This document shows, in pieces, positions 35,055 to 43,163 of a stretch of 56,271 bases of DNA (positions are counted from its first letter, which is position 1; each line of letters begins with the position of its first letter). The notes below the pieces were generated by a model. It ran no database searches, was not told the origin of the DNA, and was given only the letters and a program-made list of their open reading frames with translations. The translations under genes and the position numbers were made by a program. Source of the stretch: an uncultured Akkermansia sp. (lineage in GTDB: Bacteria > Verrucomicrobiota > Verrucomicrobiia > Verrucomicrobiales > Akkermansiaceae); assembly GCA_947631275.1 (NCBI GenBank), contig CANRKR010000004.1, positions 1-56,271 of the forward strand, written 5' to 3'.

Positions 35055-35876
35055 TCAGATGGGTTGGTGTTCGTTCACCTTAACTTCATTCCATGCCTGC
35101 TCCATCTCAGTTGATGAGGGGTTTTGAATTCCCTGTCGGCGCAGCAAATCAAGCATGGAGTGGAAGCGATGAGAGAACTTTTCGTTTGCTTTGCGCAGAG
35201 CCAACTCCGGGTTGACATGACGATGGCGGCAGAGATTGACCGCAGTGAAGAGCAAATCCCCCAGCTCTTCCTCTACTCGCGCATCTGCGTCCTCCAATGG
35301 CAGGGTTTCTTCCACTTCGCGCAACTCTTCATGCAGTTTGTCGCACACCCCTTGAACATCCGGCCAATCAAAGCCCATTTTCGCTGCTTTTGCAGAGATT
35401 TTAAGGGCGCGCAAATGCTCGGGCAATCCTTTTCCTGTATCGTGCAACGGAGGCTTGCTTTCACTGTGGCGCTCCGTGCGTTTAATCTCATCCCAGCGTC
35501 TGAGCACTCCCTGCGCATCGTTGATGCAGGCATTGCCAAATACGTGCGGATGACGTCGCACGAGTTTATCGCTCAATTCCTGGGCCACGTCGTAAATGTC
35601 AAAATTCTCCGTCCGGTTCTCCGCCGCCATTTCGGCGTGGAAGAGCACCTGCAGCAGCACATCGCCAAGCTCCTCGCGCAGATGCACCATGTCATTTGCG
35701 TGTATTGCATCGATGCATTCATAGCACTCTTCAATGAGATTGGGGACGATGCTCTCGTGTGTTTGTTCTGCATCCCACGGACAGCCGCCGGGCGCACGCA
35801 GGCGGTGCATGATGGCGACAGCACGGGCCAGCTGTCGCTTTTTTTCTTTGCAGTGAATCATGTCGTGATCATTCAT
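35055..35876 (-). CDS. mazG: MazG nucleoside triphosphate pyrophosphohydrolase
   Basis: 273 residues from ATG 35876. Two MazG repeats are present: L-R-A-P-G-G-C-P-W-D-A-E-Q-T-H then E-E-C-Y-E and E-E-L-G-D-V-L-L-Q in the first, and H-E-E-L-R-E-V-E-E with E-E-L-G-D-L-L-F-T-A in the second. The E-E-x-x-E and E-x-x-D groups bind Mg2+. K-A-A-K-M-G-F-D-W-P joins the repeats. It hydrolyses NTPs to NMP and PPi, cleaning the nucleotide pool or lowering stringent-response alarmones. The start overlaps the upstream small gene by eight bases; an upstream in-frame start would overlap further and adds unconserved sequence. The lipoprotein gene begins eight bases downstream of its stop. Confidence 0.93.
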   Translation of the reverse strand: MNDHDMIHCKEKKRQLARAVAIMHRLRAPGGCPWDAEQTHESIVPNLIEECYECIDAIHANDMVHLREELGDVLLQVLFHAEMAAENRTENFDIYDVAQELSDKLVRRHPHVFGNACINDAQGVLRRWDEIKRTERHSESKPPLHDTGKGLPEHLRALKISAKAAKMGFDWPDVQGVCDKLHEELREVEETLPLEDADARVEEELGDLLFTAVNLCRHRHVNPELALRKANEKFSHRFHSMLDLLRRQGIQNPSSTEMEQAWNEVKVNEHQPI

Positions 35877-36168
35877 GGGGATGCCGTTGGTCTTTGCGTT
35901 GATTGCTTGTTTTTCCCGCCAGGATATCTTCCACATGCTGCACGATGTTCCAGGCTACGCGGCGGCGTTGATATTTGCGTACAAGAACATCGTGCAGCTC
36001 TTCCCAGGTCTCGCGCGTGAATTCGACGGGAATGGATTCCACCTCACCCTTCTGAGAGCGAGACACCTTCGGTGTGCACGTAAGCTGCCACCACTTGCCG
36101 AAATAACTCGCCTCGTATATCACTTTGCAGCCGTCATCGGTTCGCGCCTGCCATGAGATCTTCTCCAT
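35869..36168 (-). CDS. Small conserved-looking protein of unknown function
   Basis: 99 residues, with a two-strand start (K-I-S-W-Q-A-R-T-D-D-G, V-I-Y-E-A-S-Y-F-G-K-W-W-Q-L), then S-I-P-V-E-F-T-R-E-T-W-E-E-L-H-D-V-L-V-R-K-Y-Q-R-R-R and a helical tail. There is no signal peptide. The last eight bases overlap the mazG start, so it is likely translated together with mazG. I do not recognise the family; the regular strand-helix pattern and coupling make it a real gene. Confidence 0.6.
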   Translation of the reverse strand: MEKISWQARTDDGCKVIYEASYFGKWWQLTCTPKVSRSQKGEVESIPVEFTRETWEELHDVLVRKYQRRRVAWNIVQHVEDILAGKTSNQRKDQRHPHE

Positions 36169-36215
36169 ATGTTTTCGAGTTGATTCCTGAGCGCCTCGGC
36201 GCCCGGGTTTTGTTT

Positions 36216-36746
36216 TCAGCGGGGCAATGCAGGATTTTGTTTGCCTCCGCCCATCTCCCGGTAGATGCGATTTTCATCTCCCCTCATGGTCGGGGCGATT
36301 TGCTGCCTGCTTTCCGTGCCCAGAGAAATGATCAGCGGTTTGGAACGATTGCCTGCAGCATCATATTTGTAGATGACTCGCTGCACCAGTTTCCCCTGAG
36401 GACACGAGTACATGCGTTCTTCCACGAGCCGCGCCGAGCTGTCATAGCCGTAGTTGACCTTGTAGATGGGCTTGCGCTGGTGATCGTAGATGATGCAACC
36501 CGTGAGTTGTCCGTATTTCCCCTCATGGTAATCATTGATGGCAGCCAGCTTGCCGCTTGCCGTGTAGCTGGCGCAACGCATGCCCTTGGTTCCTCGTTGC
36601 CGCTTATACACTGAGCGAGAGCCGTCCGGATGGCGCACCATGCGTGCCAAATCTTTGCTCTCATTTGCGAGATCCGGACTCTGCGCAGGAAGTTCGCCAA
36701 AGGCAAACAGCAGCCCCAGTGCAGCGGGAAGGAATCTTGTTTTCAT
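36216..36746 (-). CDS. Secreted protein with YD-like repeats
   Basis: 176 residues from ATG 36746, with a signal peptide ending near L-P-A-Q-S. Repeating strands with Y-x-x-x-G-x-L (Y-T-A-S-G-K-L-A-A-I, G-Y-D-S-S-A-R-L-V-E-E-R, K-Y-D-A-A-G-N-R-S) resemble short RHS/YD-type or MORN-like repeats. The function is unknown; an extracytoplasmic beta-repeat domain is likely. A strong promoter (36754-36782) ends seven bases before the chosen ATG, which fixes this start; the TTG further upstream is part of the -35 box. It heads the minus-strand group that continues through the small protein and mazG. Confidence 0.6.
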   Translation of the reverse strand: MKTRFLPAALGLLFAFGELPAQSPDLANESKDLARMVRHPDGSRSVYKRQRGTKGMRCASYTASGKLAAINDYHEGKYGQLTGCIIYDHQRKPIYKVNYGYDSSARLVEERMYSCPQGKLVQRVIYKYDAAGNRSKPLIISLGTESRQQIAPTMRGDENRIYREMGGGKQNPALPR

Positions 36747-36753
36747 GTCGCTC

Positions 36754-36782
36754 ATTCTATCTTGTTGCCAACAGAAAAGCAA
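36754..36782 (-). promoter_or_regulatory. Promoter with -10 box 7 bases from ATG
   Basis: On the minus strand: TTGCTT (36782-36777), 17-base spacer, TAGAAT (36759-36754), then GAGCGAC and ATG 36746. Predicts a leaderless mRNA. Confidence 0.6.
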
Positions 36783-37030
36783 GCGCAGACAGGGTTATCA
36801 CAAGGTAAAAGCGCCAGGAAGGCGTTTAACCGGAGTAAAATACGAGGTTGTTTGAAAGTACGCAATCTCCTGTATTCTGACGCCTCAAATTAACCGAGTG
36901 AAAGGTTCTGGATGGACTAAGCCGCATCCCTGGCTTACCAACTCAGAGCAAATGCACCAGCGCCGGAGGGATGTCGTGAAAAAACGGCATCCCTTGCGGG
37001 AGAGGAGAAAGAGTGAAAGGAGGCAAGATC

Positions 37031-38098
37031 TCAGTGCTTCTTTTTATCCTTTTTCTTTTTGTCGGGCTGAGATGCTTTGCTTGTGCCCCACTCTTCCAGA
37101 AGTGAGCGCGCAATAGTCGCGGCGGAGGAATTCGGATCCAGTTTGATGCAAGCGTTGATTAACTGCTTGAAGTGGGCGCTGGCACCTTCTTCGCGTCGCA
37201 CCTGCCCAATGAGCAGGAAATAGGCCTCCTGGCGATCTGCCATGTGAAGATTCTCGTTCTGGATAACTTTCATGCTTTCCTGCAGCATATTCTTCAAATT
37301 CGGCTCAAATTGCGGAGAGAGGAAACCATCCTGCGTTCCCATGAGTTTGTAGAGCAGATCCTGCGGTTTATATGAGGTGCGGGCTACCATGCCGGTGGTG
37401 TCGTTCGGGTCTGCTTCAGCGATCTGTTTGTCAATATCCTTCGGCAGCGTGATGGGGAGATCCATCATCTCTCCGAGTATCTTGGCTTTTGCCGGGCCCA
37501 CGACCTCATCGGCCTTGGCAAGCAGCTCGCGCATCTTGCGAAACGCTTCCAGCTTTTTTGCAATGTTTTCCAGTCCGAGCTTTCCGCTTTCATCCCCTAG
37601 GTAATCCATACCCGGCAGGGAGGCGTATATTTTTCCCTCGTTGTTTAACAGGAGAATCGACGGGCACACTCCGAAAGGCGGCTGAGGCATCCCCCGGGCT
37701 ATTTCCTGCGCTTTCGCTTTTTGTTCATCCGTCGGGTTCTGGTAGAAGGGCACGGCCAACAGGCGCGCCGTGCCTGTCGCTTGTTCCACCTCCTGACGCT
37801 CCCAGAAACTTTTGAGCATGCGGACACTGCGTCGGTTCCAGTCAGGACCATAGCAGAAGACGATGATGCCGTCGGGTCCGGCTTCACGCAGAGCGTCGGA
37901 GAAGGTGGCGTCACGACGGGACGCAGGGGAGCTTTTTGCCGCGTCCTCCTGGGCGGGATCGGTTGCCACCTGCGGCGCCTCAGGCACGGGAGATGCGCCT
38001 TCCTGCGCGAGGGCCGTTGGGAAGACGGCGAACGCGAGGAGCGAGATGAACTGGAGTAGTCGAGTGAATCTTGTACCGTTATTTTTTGTGCTTGTCAT
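37031..38098 (-). CDS. Secreted thioredoxin-fold protein
   Basis: 355 residues from ATG 38098. A signal peptide ends at T-A-L-A|Q-E. A low-complexity stretch (~35-60) is followed by a thioredoxin-like domain: D-G-I-I-V-F-C-Y-G-P-D-W-N-R-R-S replaces the usual W-C-x-x-C, leaving one Cys; then L-L-A-V-P-F-Y, and P-S-I-L-L-L-N-N-E-G-K-I-Y-A with the cis-Pro. The last ~130 residues are helical, TPR-like, and finish in a Lys-rich tail (K-K-K-K-D-K-K-K-H). The start overlaps the end of the large upstream gene by 20 bases, so the two are probably translated together and act in the same envelope process. It is unlikely to be a disulfide reductase. Confidence 0.65.
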   Translation of the reverse strand: MTSTKNNGTRFTRLLQFISLLAFAVFPTALAQEGASPVPEAPQVATDPAQEDAAKSSPASRRDATFSDALREAGPDGIIVFCYGPDWNRRSVRMLKSFWERQEVEQATGTARLLAVPFYQNPTDEQKAKAQEIARGMPQPPFGVCPSILLLNNEGKIYASLPGMDYLGDESGKLGLENIAKKLEAFRKMRELLAKADEVVGPAKAKILGEMMDLPITLPKDIDKQIAEADPNDTTGMVARTSYKPQDLLYKLMGTQDGFLSPQFEPNLKNMLQESMKVIQNENLHMADRQEAYFLLIGQVRREEGASAHFKQLINACIKLDPNSSAATIARSLLEEWGTSKASQPDKKKKDKKKH

Positions 38099-40682
38099 AT
38101 ACGAGAACAGCTCTGAAATCAATACCAACCATTTGTTCCGCTCCTGAGTCGATGCGCAGAAATTTGGCCTTACGGGAGCGCCCTTCCAAATCGACCAAAG
38201 CGTAGGCTTCGTCTTTAGAATCGGGCAAATCCGCCAGGAGTTCCCAGTTCTTGCCGTCAGAGGAGGTTTCGATATTCCACTCACGGTACTTCTTACAGCC
38301 CTCGGTGGGGACGATGACGACGCTGGTGATGTTGGCGGGTTCCGGCAGTTGAATCGTGATTTTTACATGATTGCCCTTTTCTGAGAGAATACGACCACCG
38401 CGAGCCGTGAGTGCAGCTGCGTGTTGCACGATGGTTTTCTGATCCGGGTTGTATTTCTCCATCATAACCATCCCTCCTTCTGAAACCAGTTTGCCTTCCT
38501 GTTTGGGGAAGTCCGGCATCTTGTCCTCGTTCTTGGCTTCAAGGTAGGGGGCGCTGTACTTATTTGCCAGATCAAGGAAATAATTTAAATCGCGAGGGTT
38601 GAGACGACCGGGAGCGACCATCGCCGCAGCGCACATTTCCTCCGCAGCGCGCACGACCGTTGCTGAGAGCAACGCGTGCTTTTCCTGCGCCTCGGCCTCG
38701 TCTTTGGGCAAGGCCTCTAGGAGCTTGTCCACGATGCCGCGAACCTTGTCGCCCATACGCCTGCTTTCGCCGTATGCTCTGGTCATGGCCCAGCTGAGAG
38801 CGGGTCCAAATTTCGGACGACGGTTTACGGTGTCAGCCACCATGCGCAAGTATCGCTCTTTGTTGGCGAAAGACTTGCCGATGGAGTCGTATTGCAAATT
38901 CAGCAATTTTTGAAGATCCCATTCCGCTTTTTCATTCACATCCAAGTTATCAAAAAAGCTCTTGAAGGCTATCATCTTTTGTTTCGACGTCCGCAGGGCC
39001 TTAAGCAACGACGGATAGATGGTTTCCGTCAAATAAAGCGCGCACATTTCTGGATGTTTCGGCGCCACCGAGGAGCAGACGAAGTCATTCACTCCAAGAG
39101 ACCGCGAGGGGTGCCGACTGAGCGATTTTGCCGCTGCTTGCAGGTAGAGCTTCCACACGGGGTTGTAAAGAGGTTGCATTGTGACAGCCATCTCATACAC
39201 CTGAAGAGCTTTATCTGCGCTGTGGTTGGATAGCATCATGGAACCCAGCGAAGTCATGAGTTGCGCGTCGCGCGTGCGCTGCCCCTCCGCATACATGTCA
39301 GACATCATTTCCAGCGCGCTCCATGTGTTCATGCCCCAGACCTTCCAATGAGGGTGACGTTCATCGGAGATGGTGAAGCTGGGATGCCACTTTCCATCGG
39401 CGTACACGGCGTAGGAGCAATGGCCGGGCTCTCCAACCGTGATGGCCGGCACCCCGTTGGCGCAGGAGGATGACGCTCCGAAATGCGAACACCCACCGCA
39501 CACGGCGCCAATATCACGCACCGCTTTTGCAAAATTATTCGGGTAGAGTACGTTGAACGGTTCGTAATAGAGGGGAGTGAAGATGGTATCGCCAAACTTG
39601 TTGAGCGGCAAATAGGGTACCTGAAAGGCCATGTCGGTGAATTTGATGGCGGGGGCGGAGGTGTTATCCCGCATCCAACGCATGGAACCTGCCGAACCAA
39701 AGGGACTGTCACCTTTCCAACCGCAAGGGAAGTGCAGGAGCCAATCCGGCAGGTTGCCGAACTGCGAGTTGAGGAGACCTTGATCCCAGCTCTCGGCAAA
39801 GAACAAGTAGCGTTCTCGAGCGAGGAGGTAGGCATTTTTCTGAGCCTCCCGCTCAGCCTTGCGCTTGCGCGACCTGGTGCCCGGCATACTACCCAGATTC
39901 TTCGAGTCATCCGCGTTGCCTTTGTTGGACATGGATGCGCCACTGTACCAGCCGTTGCGAGTAAATTCCACTGCTACTGCCGCAGCGATGCGTTTCTTCA
40001 CACCGGGACGCACGGGCACGTCATCCTCGGGGGTCACATCCTCATCCATTTTGGGATCTGCCTGACGGAAATCGTATACCATGGCCAGTGCCGTCTCGGC
40101 TGACTCCAATTCACCATCGTACACAAAGGTTGACACCCATTGCAGATCGTTGAGCAATGGTACGAGCGAATCCGCGACGCCTTTGCCTTTCATCAGATCC
40201 TCCAGCTTGTCGAGATCGGCCCTGTTCAGCAGCTCCCATTGAGTGACAGCCAACCGATTTTCCGGGGTTTTGATAAATTTCAGCACACTGTCCTTGTTCA
40301 CGTGACTCAGCCCCGTGCGTATACGCGATGCCAGTTTCTTTTGAAGTTGTTTTGGATGCGTCCACTCCGTGGGAGAGGGGCCTCTCTTTGCTTCTTTTTC
40401 TTCAACAGGTTGTACATTATCCTCCTGTACAATCTCCATTTTTTTAACATCCGTCGTTTCAGGATCATCTACCTCTTCGGGTTCCTCCGGCGTCTCTTCC
40501 TGCACAATTTCGGGTTCCTTGACCGGTTCCGGCTCCACGATGGGCTCCTCTATCGGTTCGGGGGGCGGGGGAAGCTCCTGCTGCACCACTTTCTGCTTTT
40601 CAGGCATCATAAACGGTTCCAGCAGAAAACCAAGACCCAGGCAGCCGAGCACCGCGACAAGGATGGCGAACTCGCTTTTCAT
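38079..40682 (-). CDS. Anchored transglutaminase-like protein with discoidin-like C-terminus
   Basis: 867 residues from ATG 40682. A span at 7-25 is followed by a Pro/Glu-rich neck (~37-75) like that of TonB. In the middle, G-A-V-C-G-G-C-S-H-F-G (Cys395), N-G-V-P-A-I-T-V (409-416), then G-H-C-S-Y-A-V-Y-A-D-G-K-W (His421) follow the order of the transglutaminase-like core (C...G-I-P-A...H...W); the third residue of the triad is unclear. Residues ~460-700 are helical repeats. The last ~120 residues (I-T-I-Q-L-P-E-P-A-N-I-T-S-V-V-I, W-N-I-E-T-S-S-D-G-K-N-W, K-A-K-F-L-R-I-D) match an F5/8 type C (discoidin/CBM32-like) domain that binds glycans. It may bind or remodel periplasmic or cell-surface polymers. 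Confidence 0.68.
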   Translation of the reverse strand: MKSEFAILVAVLGCLGLGFLLEPFMMPEKQKVVQQELPPPPEPIEEPIVEPEPVKEPEIVQEETPEEPEEVDDPETTDVKKMEIVQEDNVQPVEEKEAKRGPSPTEWTHPKQLQKKLASRIRTGLSHVNKDSVLKFIKTPENRLAVTQWELLNRADLDKLEDLMKGKGVADSLVPLLNDLQWVSTFVYDGELESAETALAMVYDFRQADPKMDEDVTPEDDVPVRPGVKKRIAAAVAVEFTRNGWYSGASMSNKGNADDSKNLGSMPGTRSRKRKAEREAQKNAYLLARERYLFFAESWDQGLLNSQFGNLPDWLLHFPCGWKGDSPFGSAGSMRWMRDNTSAPAIKFTDMAFQVPYLPLNKFGDTIFTPLYYEPFNVLYPNNFAKAVRDIGAVCGGCSHFGASSSCANGVPAITVGEPGHCSYAVYADGKWHPSFTISDERHPHWKVWGMNTWSALEMMSDMYAEGQRTRDAQLMTSLGSMMLSNHSADKALQVYEMAVTMQPLYNPVWKLYLQAAAKSLSRHPSRSLGVNDFVCSSVAPKHPEMCALYLTETIYPSLLKALRTSKQKMIAFKSFFDNLDVNEKAEWDLQKLLNLQYDSIGKSFANKERYLRMVADTVNRRPKFGPALSWAMTRAYGESRRMGDKVRGIVDKLLEALPKDEAEAQEKHALLSATVVRAAEEMCAAAMVAPGRLNPRDLNYFLDLANKYSAPYLEAKNEDKMPDFPKQEGKLVSEGGMVMMEKYNPDQKTIVQHAAALTARGGRILSEKGNHVKITIQLPEPANITSVVIVPTEGCKKYREWNIETSSDGKNWELLADLPDSKDEAYALVDLEGRSRKAKFLRIDSGAEQMVGIDFRAVLVYDKHKK

Positions 40683-40689
40683 ATCCTCC

Positions 40690-40718
40690 CTTTTAGCGGA
40701 CTTGATATGCTTTGTCAA
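40690..40718 (-). promoter_or_regulatory. Promoter with -10 box 7 bases from ATG
   Basis: Minus strand: TTGACA (40718-40713), 17-base spacer, TAAAAG (40695-40690), then GGAGGAT and ATG 40682. The Shine-Dalgarno-like GGAGG would lie before the expected transcription start, so it may be coincidental. Confidence 0.55.
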
Positions 40719-40763
40719 GCGATGAATTCGTGTGTTGCTACCTTGCCTTCCTTCCATTTGGAC

Positions 40764-40792
40764 TTGCTTTTTCCCGTGAAGAGGTGTAGTCT
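40764..40792 (+). promoter_or_regulatory. Promoter of purH
   Basis: TTGCTT (40764-40769), 17-base spacer, TAGTCT (40787-40792); leader of about 40 bases before ATG 40839. It is back to back with the divergent envelope operon promoter. Confidence 0.45.
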
Positions 40793-40838
40793 TGCCGACG
40801 TCTTCCGGCAGGAGGACTCATTCACAAGATAGTGCCCC

Positions 40839-42395
40839 ATGGAAACGCTCAAAATTGAACGCGCTCTGCTGTCAGTCTCCGATAAGACCGGACTGGAAGA
40901 ATTCGCAAAAGGACTAGTCAGACAAGGTGTGCAGCTCATCTCAACGGGCGGAACCTGCAAGTTCCTTAAGGATCTTGGGCTCCAGGTCACCGAAATTTCT
41001 GAATACACCGGAGCTCCCGAGCTTTTCGACGGTCGTGTTAAGACCCTGCATCCCATGGTGCATGGTGGCCTCCTGCAACGCCGCGACCTCCCGGAGCATC
41101 GCAAACAAGCTGAGCAGCACCACATCCCCACTATTGATCTCGTCTGTGTGAATCTCTACCCCTTTGAGGAGACGATTGCCAAAAGTGGGGTTACTCTGGC
41201 CGAGGCTATCGAGAAAATAGATATTGGGGGACCGTCCATGTTGCGCTCTGCGGCGAAAAATTATGCCGCCGTAACTGTGGTGTCGGATCCGGCGGATTAT
41301 GCGATGGTGCTGGAAGAGATGGAGGCACATCAGGGTGGGACTACTCTCAAGACGCGTGAGAAATTGGCGATTAAGGTATTCATGCGGACTTCGGAGTACG
41401 ACGCCGCGATCTCGAACTATCTGGGGCACCAGGCGGAGGACAGCACCAAGGCTAACTTTTCGCTCACACTCCCCTTTGCTCAGACCTTGCGCTACGGGGA
41501 TAATCCCCATCAGCCCAGCGTTCTCTACGGGAACTTTGACAAGATTTTTACTCAACTGCAGGGCAAGGAACTCTCCTACACCAACGTGTTAGATCTCGAT
41601 GCGGCTGCATCGCTTATATCCAATTTCCGCCGTCCTACGGTCGGTATTTTGAAGCATACGAATCCCTGCGGCGTTGGCCAGGATGATGATGACCTCGTGC
41701 AGGCATGGAAGCTTGCGTATCGCACAGATACACAGGCGCCTTTTGGCGGGGTAATCGTGATGAATCGTCCGATGACGGAAGCGCTTGCCCGCATTGTAGG
41801 AGCTATTTTCACGGATGTTATTATAGCGCCAGACTATGAGCCGGAGGCTCGTGTCATCCTGCAAAAAAAGAAGAATTGCCGCATCATGCGCGTCAATATG
41901 GATGCCTGGCGTGAGTATGGCAAGTACCCCATGGTACGCACTGCTCCCGGTGGTGTGATGACCATGAAGCGGGACGACGAAGTGCTTGGTTTGGATGGGC
42001 TTGATGCCAAAGTGGTCACAAAACGTGTGCCCACGGCAGATGAGATGGAAGCTATGCGCTTCGCCTGGCGTGTTTGCAAGCAGGTGCACTCCAATGCTAT
42101 CGTCTTTACCGATAAGAACGGAACGCTCGGCATTGGCGCCGGTCAGATGAGCCGCGTTGATTCTGCCAAGATCGCCGTTTGGAAAGCAGGTCAGGCCGGA
42201 TTGAGCTTGCAAGGAAGCGTCATCGCTTCTGATGGCCTTTTCCCCTTTGCCGATGGTTTGCAGACAGCGATTGATGCCGGCGCCACCGCGTGCATTCAGC
42301 CGGGTGGATCTATCCGCGACCAGGAGGTGATTGATGCGGCGGACGCCGCCGGCATCGCTATGGTCTTCACCGGTGTTCGCCATTTCCTGCACTGA
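40839..42395 (+). CDS. purH: PurH, AICAR formyltransferase / IMP cyclohydrolase
   Basis: 518 residues, the normal length. The cyclohydrolase half starts with [12 protein letters not shown] and has L-I-S-T-G-G-T and G-R-V-K-T-L-H-P (residues ~66-73); N-L-Y-P-F-E and [15 protein letters not shown] follow. The formyltransferase half has L-R-Y-G-D-N-P-H-Q, the catalytic K-H-T-N-P-C-G region and the final [21 protein letters not shown]. It performs the last two steps of IMP synthesis. pdxJ follows 21 bases later and is probably co-transcribed. Confidence 0.97.
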   Translation: METLKIERALLSVSDKTGLEEFAKGLVRQGVQLISTGGTCKFLKDLGLQVTEISEYTGAPELFDGRVKTLHPMVHGGLLQRRDLPEHRKQAEQHHIPTIDLVCVNLYPFEETIAKSGVTLAEAIEKIDIGGPSMLRSAAKNYAAVTVVSDPADYAMVLEEMEAHQGGTTLKTREKLAIKVFMRTSEYDAAISNYLGHQAEDSTKANFSLTLPFAQTLRYGDNPHQPSVLYGNFDKIFTQLQGKELSYTNVLDLDAAASLISNFRRPTVGILKHTNPCGVGQDDDDLVQAWKLAYRTDTQAPFGGVIVMNRPMTEALARIVGAIFTDVIIAPDYEPEARVILQKKKNCRIMRVNMDAWREYGKYPMVRTAPGGVMTMKRDDEVLGLDGLDAKVVTKRVPTADEMEAMRFAWRVCKQVHSNAIVFTDKNGTLGIGAGQMSRVDSAKIAVWKAGQAGLSLQGSVIASDGLFPFADGLQTAIDAGATACIQPGGSIRDQEVIDAADAAGIAMVFTGVRHFLH

Positions 42396-42416
42396 TTTTG
42401 TGCCCGGGACTGCGGT

Positions 42417-43163
42417 ATGAAATTGGGAGTGAACATTGACCATGTAGCGACTCTGCGTCAGGCTCGCTATGCCGGCGTGTCCACGGCGGCTGTTCCCGAA
42501 CCGTCTGTGCTGGAGGCTGCTCGCGCAGCTCTTACCGGCGGGGCAGATTCCATTACCCTGCATGTGCGCGAGGATCGCCGCCATATGCAGGATGCGGATG
42601 CTCACGCTGTGCGGCACGAGATTCCCCTGCCGCTGAATCTCGAGATGGGAGCTACTCCTGCCATGCTTGATTTCGCGCGCAACCTGCACCCGGATTTTGT
42701 CTGCCTCGTTCCTGAACGGCGACAGGAGGTTACCACCGAGGGAGGATTGGATGTCGCTTCCCGCCCCGGCGAGTTGCGGCATCTCGTTGCTTCCCTTACC
42801 GCCGCCGGTTGTCGAGTGAGTATGTTCATCGACCCGGATATTGCTCAGGTGGAGGCATCCGCCGCCATCGGCGCGCCGATGGTAGAGCTGCATACGGGAC
42901 GCTTTGCCGACACCGCCGGAGCTGAGAGAGAGGCTGAACTGCGGCGACTCATTCACGCCGCGCAGTGTGCTCACAAACTAGGTTTGGAAGTGCATGCCGG
43001 CCATGGTATCCGAGTGTCCTCCCTGCAGCTCCTCGCGCAGGTGCCTCATCTCTCCGAGTTGAATATCGGGCATACCATTATTTCCCGCGCTGTATTTGTA
43101 GGACTGGCGGCGGCTGTGCGCGAGATGAGAGAGGCGATGGATCGCGTCTTTCAGGCGGGTTGA
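42417..43163 (+). CDS. pdxJ: PdxJ, pyridoxine 5'-phosphate synthase
   Basis: 248 residues. [15 protein letters not shown] at the start carries the phosphate-binding and catalytic His residues; [12 protein letters not shown] and N-L-E-M-G follow; L-E-V-H-A-G-H-G and E-L-N-I-G-H-T-I-I complete the TIM barrel. PdxJ condenses 1-deoxyxylulose 5-phosphate with 3-amino-2-oxopropyl phosphate to make vitamin B6 in the DXP-dependent pathway. The 3' end overlaps the converging lnt gene by 13 bases. Confidence 0.96.
   Translation: MKLGVNIDHVATLRQARYAGVSTAAVPEPSVLEAARAALTGGADSITLHVREDRRHMQDADAHAVRHEIPLPLNLEMGATPAMLDFARNLHPDFVCLVPERRQEVTTEGGLDVASRPGELRHLVASLTAAGCRVSMFIDPDIAQVEASAAIGAPMVELHTGRFADTAGAEREAELRRLIHAAQCAHKLGLEVHAGHGIRVSSLQLLAQVPHLSELNIGHTIISRAVFVGLAAAVREMREAMDRVFQAG

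Noticed and set aside
36968..36993. Hairpin GGGATG...CATCCC as terminator of the 37031-38098 gene
   Set aside because: The stem is six base pairs with a mismatch inside and no U-tract after it on the minus strand, so I do not list it as a terminator.
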